A DNA stretch of 45,790 bases from Roseovarius sp. TE539 (lineage in GTDB: Bacteria > Pseudomonadota > Alphaproteobacteria > Rhodobacterales > Rhodobacteraceae). The stretch is from the NCBI RefSeq assembly GCF_003298505.1, contig NZ_QNGB01000028.1:1-45790 (forward strand), read 5' to 3'. Below are positions 1-7,555 of the stretch, in pieces. The notes beneath the pieces are model-generated. The model searched no databases and had not been told where the DNA came from. It worked only from the letters and a program-made list of their open reading frames with translations. Position numbers and translations under genes: made by a program. Each line of letters starts with the position of its first letter. The stretch's first letter is position 1.

Positions 1-22
1 TTGACGTTTCCATCAGTAACAC
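1..22 (-). CDS. istA: istA transposase, first codons only (partial)
   Basis: A GTG at 22-20 on the minus strand opens a frame reading V-L-L-M-E-T-S that runs off the left edge. A GAGGAAGAG ribosome-binding sequence lies just upstream. It sits about 105 bases inside the IS21-type terminus, where istA starts in this family; the istA at 42986 begins comparably (M-L-V-V-E-T). Only seven residues are visible, so the call depends mainly on the terminal repeat. Confidence 0.45.
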
Positions 23-127
23 CTGCTCTTCCTCCGTGCCAAAGCGCACGGATGTTAACAATGCAGGTGGGTCAGTTTTAGATGATCATACCCACCCAAG
101 TGGGTCACTTTTGCATGCCGATTCACA
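1..127 (-). mobile_element. IS21-family element, left terminal end
   Basis: Read on the minus strand from base 127, the sequence begins TGTGAATCGGCATGCAAAAG and continues with two spaced copies of an AAAA(G/C)TGACCCAC motif. This is the multiple-terminal-repeat layout of IS21-family left ends. A nearly matching end occurs at 42871. The element extends out of the window to the left. It cuts the orfA of the adjacent IS3-type element: the orfA reading frame resumes exactly at base 128. The call is by motif recognition; no target duplication can be checked because the other end is outside the window. Confidence 0.72.
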
Positions 128-316
128 ACGGAGTGGCGTGACAAGGTCCTGAAGGGTGCGGAAAGCGCGCTCAAGGAGCGCGAGCGCGACGCGCGTGATG
201 ACGAGATCGCGCGGCTGAAGGCCAAGGTGGGCGAGATCACCATGGACAAGGAGTTGCTCTACGCCAGGATCGACAAGCTGGAGGGTGGCCGCCCTTTGGC
301 CCGGCGGAGGCTTTGA
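128..316 (+). pseudogene. IS3-family transposase OrfA, 3' part
   Basis: An open frame without a start codon runs from the IS21 terminus to a TGA at 314-316. Its 62 residues are charged and coiled-coil-like, with EIARLKAKVGEITMDKELL followed by a basic tail. This is the leucine-zipper end of IS3-family OrfA, which carries the HTH DNA-binding half of the transposase. The HTH part is missing, removed by the IS21 insertion at 127/128. OrfB follows 72 bases downstream in the same frame. With OrfA broken the element should not transpose by itself. Confidence 0.7.
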
Positions 317-388
317 GGCCGATCGCGCAGCGATCATTCGATCCGGGGGATCGAATGAAGGCCGAAAAGGCCGGAGGCAGGCGAAGAA

Positions 389-1321
389 ATGAGCCAGACG
401 CATTCGATCTCCACGCATCGCCGCTTTGGGATGTCCCGCGTCTGCAGGATCTGGGGCGTGCCCCGGGCGACGGTCTACCGGTATCGTGCTGCGACCGATG
501 GTGCCGCGGCCGCCAATGCGGGGCGTCCGCCGAAGCGGCGTGGGCCGCAGGGCGCGTGCAGCGACGCCGAGCTGCTGATCCACACCCAGGCCGTGATCAC
601 TGCCTCGCCCTTTTCCGGCGAGGGGTATCGCAAGGTCTGGGCGCGGCTGCGGGCCAAGGGCGTGCGCACCGCCGCGCGCCGGGTGCGGCGGGTCATGAAC
701 GAGAACAACTTGCTCGCGCCGCAGCGACCTGTCCAGCGCGACGCACATCCCCATGCGGGCACCATCGTCACCGACAAGGTGGACGAGGTCTGGGGCACAG
801 ACATGACCCAGACGGTCACCACTGGTGAGGGGCGCGCCTATGTGTTCATCGCGATCGATCATTGCTCGGGCGAGTTCATCGGCACCCATGCCTCGTCGAG
901 CGCAAGCCGGTGGCAGGCCCTGGAGCCGGTCCGCCAAGGCGTCACCCGCCACTTCGGCGGCGTGGGGCCGGGCGTTGCCAAGGGCCTGACCCTGCGCCAC
1001 GATCAAGGCTCGAACTACATGGCCGACGACTTCCAGAGCGAGATCGAATGCTTCGGCATCATCAGCTCGCCCGCCTTCGTTCGACAGCCCGAGGGCAACG
1101 GCGTGGCCGAACGCGCCATTCGCACGCTCAAGGAGCAACTGCTCTGGGTGCGCCACTTCACGACGGTAGAGGAGCTCAGGCAGGCGCTGGCCGCCTTTGC
1201 GGCGGAGCACAACGCCTCATGGCTCCGGCAGCGCCACGGGTACAAGACACCCGATCAGATCAGGGCTGAACAAAAAGCCCTTGAACCCGAAGCCGCCACG
1301 GGGGTTAAGATGGCGGCCTAA
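389..1321 (+). CDS. IS3-family transposase OrfB (DDE integrase core)
   Basis: This 310-aa protein has the usual IS3 OrfB layout: an N-terminal HTH-like segment (MSRVCRIWGVPRATVYRYR), an HTH_21-type stretch (GYRKVWARLRAKGVRTAARRV), and an rve/RNase-H-like core. The DDE triad is visible as GTDMTQ, RHDQGSNY and EGNGVAERAIRTLKEQ. Length matches full OrfB proteins. OrfB catalyses strand cleavage and joining, normally as an OrfAB frameshift product. Here OrfA is truncated, so the protein is probably an immobile relic although its own frame is intact. The right inverted repeat was not identified with certainty in 1322-1400. The element lies outside the genomic island, on its left flank. Confidence 0.9.
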   Translation: MSQTHSISTHRRFGMSRVCRIWGVPRATVYRYRAATDGAAAANAGRPPKRRGPQGACSDAELLIHTQAVITASPFSGEGYRKVWARLRAKGVRTAARRVRRVMNENNLLAPQRPVQRDAHPHAGTIVTDKVDEVWGTDMTQTVTTGEGRAYVFIAIDHCSGEFIGTHASSSASRWQALEPVRQGVTRHFGGVGPGVAKGLTLRHDQGSNYMADDFQSEIECFGIISSPAFVRQPEGNGVAERAIRTLKEQLLWVRHFTTVEELRQALAAFAAEHNASWLRQRHGYKTPDQIRAEQKALEPEAATGVKMAA

Positions 1322-1611
1322 CCAGAGCAACGCGCTGTCTCAGAACCGTGCCCCGGTACAACTCTGGACGGCGCGGGCGCATAAAGAGGATGATGGGTGA
1401 TGACGGCGGACTGTTCGTAGACAGCTAAGATCCCTGTATGGGGAACGAGCTTGCTCAGCATAACCGCCACGAGCCATCCGCTGCGCTAAAACAGGGGCAA
1501 CGCTCAGCCTATAAATCCAACCCTTGCGACTTTGATTTACGCGCCATCCTGCGACTCAAGAAATGGGCCGACATGCACACATAGTGCACGCGCACGCTCC
1601 CCAGATTATCG

Positions 1612-1640
1612 AAAGGCCCCGGCGGAAAGTCGGGGCTTTT
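1612..1640. terminator. Stem-loop, probable terminator for tRNA-Ser
   Basis: AAAGGCCCCG (1612-1621) pairs with CGGGGCTTTT (1631-1640) around a 9-base loop, with one G-U wobble. It lies about 20 bases beyond the tRNA-Ser 3' end on the minus strand. The T-run is better on the plus strand (CTTTTCCTTT), so it may work in both directions. Apart from this hairpin, 1322-1661 shows no convincing gene. Confidence 0.55.
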
Positions 1641-1661
1641 CCTTTAATATCAAGGGGTTGA

Positions 1662-1751
1662 TGGCGGAGACGAAGGGATTCGAACCCTCGAGACGGTTTC
1701 CCGCCTACTCCCTTAGCAGGGGAGCGCCTTCGACCACTCGGCCACGTCTCC
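1662..1751 (-). tRNA. tRNA-Ser (anticodon GCU)
   Basis: On the minus strand a complete type II tRNA folds: acceptor GGAGACG/CGTCTCC, discriminator G and encoded CCA at 1664-1662, anticodon stem CTCCC/GGGAG with loop CTGCTAA (anticodon GCT), a long variable arm and a GGTTCGAATCC T-arm. It reads AGC and AGU serine codons. It is the left attachment site of the island. Bases 1711-1764, covering the 5' half of the tRNA and its upstream region, recur at 42613-42666, so this copy is a hybrid: chromosomal 3' half joined to an island-borne 5' half and promoter. Confidence 0.95.
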
Positions 1752-1764
1752 GCCGACGCGTATA
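1711..1764. repeat. attL: left copy of 54-bp direct repeat
   Basis: These bases match 42613-42666 with one difference, an A at 1736 against a G. The repeat begins at the 3' side of the anticodon stem-loop, runs through the 5' half of tRNA-Ser, and ends in the -10 region. Left of 1711 and right of 1764 the two sites diverge, abruptly on the tRNA 3' side and gradually on the promoter side. This is what recombination between two related tRNA-Ser sites would leave, with crossover inside the anticodon-proximal part. Confidence 0.8.
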
Positions 1765-1788
1765 TCCGCACAAGCGATGGATTTACAA
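1760..1788 (-). promoter_or_regulatory. Promoter of tRNA-Ser carried by the island
   Basis: On the minus strand a -35-like TTGTAA (1788-1783) and a -10-like ATATAC (1765-1760) are separated by 17 bases and end 8 bases before the tRNA. The truncated copy at the right end keeps the same boxes and spacing (TTGTAA, 17 bases, CTATAC) although other bases between them differ. That conservation supports function. If the integration model is right, the host's tRNA-Ser is now transcribed from an island-supplied promoter. Confidence 0.6.
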
Positions 1789-2033
1789 GGCAAAAATTCA
1801 AACACTTGGCGGTCCGTCGCAGACCCGTCCAAACCCTTGAAATGGCATGGAAAGGAACGACGCGGAACCGGAAGTGGGCAAGATCTGGTCATTTCCCCTT
1901 TCGGCAAAAGTGCCTTAGGCAACTCGGCCGGCCCCTCCATTCAGGCCTGCGTGGCTGCGTTGCACTTCCTCTAAACTCCGTTTTTGGGCTCGACGAAGTG
2001 AACCGATCTCCTGGCTACGAAGGAGATTGACCC

Positions 2034-2582
2034 ATGAAATCCGAAGCCACCCGCGACCAGATTCAAAAGCGTTCAGCAAGCAAAAACCGATCCTGTGACG
2101 GCGCTTCAAGAGAAGACAATGCTGCTCCAAGCCGAAGCGCGGCAGAAACGCGTGAGATTGCGCGTGCGCTTGCACAGTATCCGATACCAGAGTTTACGAA
2201 GAAGAATATTTCAAGAAGGTGGTCCGTCGGTGCTGACACGGTTCGGCGCGTATTGCGCGACTTTGGCCTCAATCCCGGGAAAACGCGCGACCTCACCGTC
2301 CCGCTCACCGACCTACTGGCTGTCGAAGGCGTAAGCGACCCCCTGAAGGCCTGGGCACTTTGCTCGGATGACGAGCGGCTGGTCCTTCTCGCGGACCTCC
2401 TCACGCCAGAGAGCAAGCGTGAGGACGACAATCGCTTGTCAAAGTTGCATTTAGGCACTTATAGGCGGCACGCCCGCGAAGGGCGCCTCGTCTCCATACG
2501 CATCGGTAAACAACACCGGTTCCGGCGCGATCTGGCATCCGCGCTTTACTGCCACGAGATGCTCCTGAGCAAACAAAAATGA
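2034..2582 (+). CDS. Small basic HTH-like protein of the recombinase module
   Basis: A 182-aa protein with a good ribosome-binding site (AAGGAG, 2020-2025) before ATG 2034. The N-terminal 45 residues are polar and probably disordered. Residues about 55-80 (FTKKNISRRWSVGADTVRRVLRDFGLN) look like a helix-turn-helix. A second segment near 140-175 (LGTYRRHAREGRLVSIRIGKQHRFRRDLASAL) resembles excisionase/MerR-type DNA-binding modules that bind sites for recombinases. I do not recognise a named family. Placed just ahead of two large tyrosine recombinases in the same direction, it may be a directionality factor or regulator for them; that role is inferred from context only. Confidence 0.75.
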   Translation: MKSEATRDQIQKRSASKNRSCDGASREDNAAPSRSAAETREIARALAQYPIPEFTKKNISRRWSVGADTVRRVLRDFGLNPGKTRDLTVPLTDLLAVEGVSDPLKAWALCSDDERLVLLADLLTPESKREDDNRLSKLHLGTYRRHAREGRLVSIRIGKQHRFRRDLASALYCHEMLLSKQK

Positions 2583-2737
2583 CACCGTTCTCAGAGAGAA
2601 TTGCGGTGTTGATGACGCGAAAAGTGCGATCCACGCACTTTGTGCCGAATCATAACACAATGACACAAACGCTCTGTTGGACTTGGGTCAAAGGCCCAAC
2701 AGGGCGTCCGTGTCAGACCTCTCCCCCAAACACCGAT

Positions 2738-2762
2738 TTGCGCACATTGCGCGTCATTGCGC
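2738..2762. repeat. Three spaced TTGCGC boxes before the recombinase operon
   Basis: TTGCGC occurs at 2738, 2747 and 2757, at 9 to 10-base intervals, about 75 bases upstream of the first recombinase start. Near one-helical-turn spacing suits a multi-site protein target such as an operator or recombinase arm site. The repeat is short and may be chance in GC-rich DNA. The rest of 2583-2837 holds no gene that I can support. Confidence 0.3.
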
Positions 2763-2837
2763 ACACGCACGCGCCCCAGTCGTGAGGGCGGCGCGGATAG
2801 CGCACCTGCCCGAAAAGATTTTCGAAGGAAGAATCAA

Positions 2838-4718
2838 ATGACTGTCATGCACCATCCCAGCAACATTAACACTCGAGACACAGTCCGGATGGATCTTGCC
2901 ACCGCAAAAACCCGGTTTTCCGCCGGTGTCTTCGACGAAAATTGGGCCGAAACCCGGCGCCTCAAAATCCGGGGATCGGTGAACAAGGCCCTGAAGGTCT
3001 ACAATGCAATGGGCATCGCGGACGCCGAGGAACTCATCCTTTGCGACCCAGACGAGCCGAAACGTATCTATGCCGAGATCAAGAGGACCGGGCGCATCCC
3101 GAGGGGGTGCGGTTTCAAAAACCTCACGTCGGTCAAAGTGTGGGCCAGCAATCTTTCCTCTTTCTTCGACGTCGCTTCGGGACGCCGGGCTGCGATCAAT
3201 GTGCTTCGTTCGATTGACGATGACTGGGCCGCTTTGATCGACCATGTCGTTGGTCGCAGCGAAGGGCCAGTGCTTCTGAACACCTATGAGCGGCAACCCC
3301 TCAATATCTTGGCACGGGAATGCCGCCTGCGTGGTATGTCCCTACGCGAATTGACCAGCCTACAGATCGAAGGTTTCGCGCGTGATCTCCTCCCAAACAT
3401 CAAGGATGCTGTGAGGCGCGGCACCAAGCGTTTGGATAAGTTGCGTGACGACGACCGTGTGCCCAACTGCCTCCTCCCTATCAAACCTATCGGCCCACTT
3501 AGACACCTAACGGCGCCTCATCAGCGCTCTACGCCTCCGTTGCATCCGGAGTTAGAGGCTCATCTGCAGGATTACCTCGACCGGCGACGACGCGGAGAAC
3601 AAACCCTTGAATACGGAACGGAAAACCGAAGCATCGAAACAGATGGTATCGGTGAAGATCGCGCAGAAAACATCGCGACAGCCGTACGCTGGTATTGGCA
3701 TGGTACGGTCGAATTGGGCTTGGCCGCACCGGACAGGCCCTTGGATCGCGAGGCGTTCACTCGCCCTGAAGTGCTGGCCGATGTCGTGGAGGTTTGCGCC
3801 GAAGGCGGGCTTGGACCGATATGCCAGCCGGACGTCCGGCGGGCTTACGCCCAATCAGCGATCCAATTTCTTAGTGACCTGTGCCCCAACTATAGCGGCA
3901 AATGCGTGCCTTCGCTCTTCGATGCCAGATCATTGCGTCGCCGCGTCGAGGAGGAAAGCGTAAATGCGGCTTTCAAGCGAGAAACCTGTCTGCGCTTTAT
4001 CGATGACGAGAATTTTCAACGTCGGTTTTTCTCAATGCCAAAGGTCTTCTTCGACGAGGCAAGGCCTTTGATCGAACGGTTCGACGTATTGAAGAACTCC
4101 GATGAACCGGGATTGAACAAGACCCAACACCGAGCTCTGGATCTGGCGATCATGGCCGTCCACACGGTGATCAGCACGCGATATCCTCTTCGTTTGGCTA
4201 CCCGTCAAAAACTATTAACTGGCGGCTCCAAGCCGCACGTGATTTTTTCTGAGCGGGCACGGGGTCAGAATGAGCTATCCATTCTTGTACCCGGTCATAT
4301 CGTCAAGAACGGTTACTTCGCCGAGGGCGTCCCCTTGCTCAAAACCCGGACGATAGATCCCAGGGCAGTCATGGACTGGTATCTCAGGAAAGCCCACCCG
4401 CTTATCCTAAAGCACAAGCCGAGCCACGCGAAATACAGGCAACCAAACGCCTTGTTCTGCGGCCTACATGTTGAGACCCTACGGCGTATTTGGCGAAACT
4501 ATACCTCTGAGATTGGGCTCAACGTGACGCCGCATATGTGCCGTCACATCGTTGCCAGCCATCTCTATGCCAATGGTGTGCCCGTTTGCCAAATCGCCGA
4601 GTTGCTCGGCGACAAAGAAAACACTGTCCGGAATGCCTACCTGTTTGTCGACCGGGCCCGCCGGCTTCGGGATGTCATGGAGGCGCAGGCCGAGATCTAC
4701 AGGAGATTGGGTGTATGA
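2838..4718 (+). CDS. Large tyrosine recombinase A
   Basis: Start ATG 2838 is preferred to the upstream in-frame start at 2757 because GAAGGAAGAA precedes it. The 626-aa product has a long N-terminal part of unrecognised fold and a C-terminal phage-integrase domain. Catalytic boxes are visible: the box-I arginine region (TRYPLRLATR, about residue 445), HMCRH (box II, about 565), and the nucleophile tyrosine in NTVRNAYLFVD (about 600). It should cut and rejoin DNA through a 3'-phosphotyrosine. It is about twice the size of a phage integrase, as in recombinases that work as partners within multi-recombinase modules. Its stop overlaps the start of the next recombinase (ATGA), so the two are probably made in fixed ratio. 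Confidence 0.88.
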   Translation: MTVMHHPSNINTRDTVRMDLATAKTRFSAGVFDENWAETRRLKIRGSVNKALKVYNAMGIADAEELILCDPDEPKRIYAEIKRTGRIPRGCGFKNLTSVKVWASNLSSFFDVASGRRAAINVLRSIDDDWAALIDHVVGRSEGPVLLNTYERQPLNILARECRLRGMSLRELTSLQIEGFARDLLPNIKDAVRRGTKRLDKLRDDDRVPNCLLPIKPIGPLRHLTAPHQRSTPPLHPELEAHLQDYLDRRRRGEQTLEYGTENRSIETDGIGEDRAENIATAVRWYWHGTVELGLAAPDRPLDREAFTRPEVLADVVEVCAEGGLGPICQPDVRRAYAQSAIQFLSDLCPNYSGKCVPSLFDARSLRRRVEEESVNAAFKRETCLRFIDDENFQRRFFSMPKVFFDEARPLIERFDVLKNSDEPGLNKTQHRALDLAIMAVHTVISTRYPLRLATRQKLLTGGSKPHVIFSERARGQNELSILVPGHIVKNGYFAEGVPLLKTRTIDPRAVMDWYLRKAHPLILKHKPSHAKYRQPNALFCGLHVETLRRIWRNYTSEIGLNVTPHMCRHIVASHLYANGVPVCQIAELLGDKENTVRNAYLFVDRARRLRDVMEAQAEIYRRLGV

Positions 4719-6388
4719 CGAGCACAATACCCGCAGAGTGGCCCGTCGACTTTCAGCCGGTTCTTGAGACACGGCTGAAGACTGCCTCTAAGCCCATGCG
4801 CTGGCGAATTCTCCGCACCGTTCGGATGTATTGCACGTGGTCCCGGGACGAATTCCCGGGACGTCCCGTCGTGTTCGATCTTGACGGTTGGAAGGCTTTT
4901 CGCCGTTTTTTGGGCACCTCACTGACCGTCGATGTGACACGGCAATATATGCGTGTCCTCTACGACTTGGGCACGTCTGGTCCCGACAAGGACCTGCGTG
5001 ATTGGCTGTACGAAAACGAAATCGACAAACGATCTGTGAGCGACATCATCGCTGCCCGGTGGTGGCCAACAGACATGCGACACCTCGCCAAGGATTTACA
5101 TGTATCAGAGAGGCGCCGCTTTCTGAAAGAAGTCGACGGCTACCTGCGTTGCATCGATCGACTTGGAGCCTTGCCTGCCGCCCCCTTGCCCCATCTGTAT
5201 CTCACTGAGATGATCGCAGAACGCACCCGATATCAGCGGCTTTCGCGTCTATGCGTCGGCATGGAAATGTTGACCCATGGTCATCCCCACCTTGTCGTGC
5301 TCCGGCGCGCACAGACTGATCTGTATTCACGGGTCTGGCCACCAAGTCCATCTCAGCCGTCTTCCCAAAAGCGGGTGATCGCGGAGGTAGAGGCGCTTCT
5401 GAATGACCTTACTTCCCGGTACCCGGCGACCGAATGGAGTGCCTCAACTGTCGGAAATCACCGGAAAAGCCTGATTCTGCATCATGATCTGCTTGCCTCA
5501 AAGGGGCGCGCGATCAGCTTTGATAAGAGCGCGCTCGATATCTTTGCCGACCACGCACTGAACCGCCTGGAGCATTGGGAGCAGACAAACGGCGAAAAAG
5601 GCTGGTGTCGCCGTAGCGTCGCCACGTACTGCGCGCAGCTTGGGCCATTTATTCAAGACATAGAGGAGCGCCGGAAATGGAGTCGTTTTACAAATCGGTT
5701 TTGGGCTCTGGCGGATAAGAATGGCGATCCCAAGGCAAAGGAACGGGCGCTGTGTGAACGTCCGATGTCCCTCGAGGACTATTTCCGCCGCGCACATCAA
5801 CTCATCGATCGGGCGAACAATACTACGAACGTACAAGTTCGAAGAGGACTCCTGACCGTTGCGGGCGTTCTCGGAATCCTGTTGGTCTTCCCGTTACGGC
5901 GCGGCGACCTGTGCCGCCTTATCATTGGCGATCAATTGTCTCGGAACGCTAAGAGCTGGATGCTTGATCTCGGTTGGACGAAGAAGTCAGGTACACGGGT
6001 CGAGCCTTTGGTTTTGCCTGAAGAGGTGTCGCCTTTTCTCGACGCCTGCCTGCTGCAGGGCACGGAGCCGAGGTCTTTATGGCGCGTATATCGCGAACGC
6101 TCCGGTGCGCCTTTTCTTGAGTCACCCAAAAGAGCAGGTGAGGCCTATTCGCTGGACGCTCTCAGCACACTGGTGGCGCGTCACAGCGGACATGGGCCCC
6201 ACGTCCTTCGAACAATATGGGCTGATACATTGGTGGCCCGCGGAGCAGACCGCGAGGTGATCGCCGCGATGCTTCAACACAAGAACCCTCTTTCGCAGGA
6301 AGCCTACGAGTTTCTCGCCCGGAAAATTCGCTTGCGCGAAGCTGCGCGGGCATTGAGGGACTTGGCAGATCAGGCCACCGCAGCCTGA
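4715..6388 (+). CDS. Large tyrosine recombinase B
   Basis: ATG 4715 overlaps the preceding stop by four bases, implying translational coupling; a longer in-frame extension upstream lies inside recombinase A and is rejected. The 557-aa protein carries a C-terminal integrase domain with FPLRRGDLCRL (box-I Arg, about residue 394), GPHVLRTIWADTL (H..R, about 495) and QHKNPLSQEAYEFLA (Tyr, about 530). The N-terminal 370 residues are probably a core-binding domain plus a family-specific region. Coupled pairs of long recombinases usually act as a heteromeric unit. Whether this pair mobilises the whole island or a smaller unit inside it is unknown. Confidence 0.88.
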   Translation: MTSTIPAEWPVDFQPVLETRLKTASKPMRWRILRTVRMYCTWSRDEFPGRPVVFDLDGWKAFRRFLGTSLTVDVTRQYMRVLYDLGTSGPDKDLRDWLYENEIDKRSVSDIIAARWWPTDMRHLAKDLHVSERRRFLKEVDGYLRCIDRLGALPAAPLPHLYLTEMIAERTRYQRLSRLCVGMEMLTHGHPHLVVLRRAQTDLYSRVWPPSPSQPSSQKRVIAEVEALLNDLTSRYPATEWSASTVGNHRKSLILHHDLLASKGRAISFDKSALDIFADHALNRLEHWEQTNGEKGWCRRSVATYCAQLGPFIQDIEERRKWSRFTNRFWALADKNGDPKAKERALCERPMSLEDYFRRAHQLIDRANNTTNVQVRRGLLTVAGVLGILLVFPLRRGDLCRLIIGDQLSRNAKSWMLDLGWTKKSGTRVEPLVLPEEVSPFLDACLLQGTEPRSLWRVYRERSGAPFLESPKRAGEAYSLDALSTLVARHSGHGPHVLRTIWADTLVARGADREVIAAMLQHKNPLSQEAYEFLARKIRLREAARALRDLADQATAA

Positions 6389-6449
6389 ATTTATCTCAGG
6401 CCTATATCGACGCGATGTAGAGCTCTGCCTTTGCAAATAGCGTTTGCCT

Positions 6450-6475
6450 GGCCCGATGCTTTGACGCGTCGGGCC
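6450..6475. terminator. Stem-loop after the recombinase operon
   Basis: GGCCCGA (6450-6456) pairs with TCGGGCC (6469-6475), and flanking TTTG/CAAA bases could extend the stem imperfectly. It lies 62 bases past the recombinase B stop. No T-tract follows, so it is a weak terminator candidate. I see no gene in the rest of 6389-6743. Confidence 0.35.
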
Positions 6476-6743
6476 CAAAGGCGAAACCAGTTTCAAGAGA
6501 AACGCTGTTGCGGGTTCTCAAATTTTTTGGCGTCGAGTGGTTTTTTGATCCACGCCAAGAAATTTCAGAACGAATTCCAATTTTCGCTTCGTGCCCGATG
6601 CTTCTGGCCAACATCCATTTTGAAAGGAAACAGGACGATTGGGAGACACCATACTCTGACGGTCGCAACGGCCTTGTCGTTCAACCCGACGCGACCATCG
6701 GCAATGATCATTGCCCGGATTAACTCCAATAATGGAGTCATAT

Positions 6744-7148
6744 ATGAACTCGATCCTTCCCATTCACTTCGGATGGTCTTCCGACGATATTGATGCGTGC
6801 GGCGACGTAGATGCACTGTCGTTGGCGATAGACCGTCTCGGTCTTTATCTGGATCAGGAACGCGAGACGCTTGTCCAGGTTCTAAACGAGGCAGGCTACG
6901 TTCGCACCGCTGGTGTAATCGATGGGCTCTCAGGACTGCACCTCGAGCCCGACTGTACGGATTGGAACGTCACGCAGCTTCTGCTCGATGTGCGCCGGAC
7001 CCTTGTTCCAGCGCTGGATGAAATGGCTGCCGTATCCGTCAATACAGATCACATTTCATCGTCCCATCGGGACTTCGATACACGCGTGAGCTGGGTATGC
7101 GCACGGTTGAAGGACATCATTTCAACGCTCGATTGGGCGTTGAGCTGA
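6744..7148 (+). CDS. Hypothetical small acidic protein
   Basis: ATG 6744 has a GGAG six bases upstream; TTG 6711 and ATG 6732 are alternative starts in the same frame without a better site. The 134-aa product is acidic and helical in appearance (DIDACGDVDALSLAIDRLGLYLDQERETLVQVLNEAGYVRTAGVIDGLSGL) with no signal peptide, membrane segment or motif that I recognise. A perfect hairpin follows the stop. It stands alone between the recombinases and the helicase operon, separated from both by several hundred bases. Confidence 0.6.
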   Translation: MNSILPIHFGWSSDDIDACGDVDALSLAIDRLGLYLDQERETLVQVLNEAGYVRTAGVIDGLSGLHLEPDCTDWNVTQLLLDVRRTLVPALDEMAAVSVNTDHISSSHRDFDTRVSWVCARLKDIISTLDWALS

Positions 7149-7158
7149 GAAATACACT

Positions 7159-7184
7159 CCGGAGCCCGTCGATACGGGCTCCGG
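7159..7184 (+). terminator. Perfect 10-bp hairpin after the 134-aa gene
   Basis: CCGGAGCCCG and CGGGCTCCGG form a perfect ten-pair stem with a six-base loop, beginning 10 bases after the stop codon. There is no T-run, so termination may be inefficient or rho-dependent, or the stem may protect a transcript end. Confidence 0.55.
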
Positions 7185-7195
7185 TATAAAGACGA

Positions 7196-7363
7196 ATGAG
7201 CAGAAAACAGCATCGTTCAAATAGAAGTCGGGTGACGCATTCTCCAGTTTCGGAGGCGAAAAGAATGGTCCTTTCGACTCTATCCTATGCAGTAGCTGAC
7301 GGCCCTTATGGTGCGCGACTGAATGATTTGCTCACGGCGTTTTACGAGCACAAGAAACCATAA
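7196..7363 (+). CDS. Possible 55-aa ORF
   Basis: ATG 7196 to TAA 7361 encodes 55 residues: a basic start (MSRKQHRSNRSR) followed by a helical segment (EAKRMVLSTLSYAVADGPYGARLNDLLTAFYEHKK). There is no strong ribosome-binding site, only AAAG. Composition does not rule it in or out. It is the only ORF in 7149-7555 worth recording; 7364-7555 otherwise looks like leader sequence of the helicase gene. Confidence 0.3.
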   Translation: MSRKQHRSNRSRVTHSPVSEAKRMVLSTLSYAVADGPYGARLNDLLTAFYEHKKP

Positions 7364-7555
7364 ACGCAATCATTGTTGGACCCGGGCAGGGTTGTTTTCT
7401 TCCAAGGCCCAGTAAAAGCAGAAAATACAGAAATTTGGCCAATTTTCCCTGCGAACACCTGCGATGAGCACTGGAATCCGGACCTACGGATGTGTACCAA
7501 TCCGATACTCGCCCGGTAAAGTTGAAAGGCAGATCGCTTAATAATTGGAGCGGCT

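Noticed and set aside
86..1210. 374-aa minus-strand frame across the IS3 element
   Set aside because: It is antisense to a well-supported OrfB transposase and has low-complexity Arg/Gly/Pro composition; a GC-rich shadow frame.
2034..6388. Tn554-type tnpABC or a three-recombinase (RIT) element
   Set aside because: Only two recombinases are present, of 626 and 557 aa, plus an HTH protein; sizes and order do not fit either arrangement.
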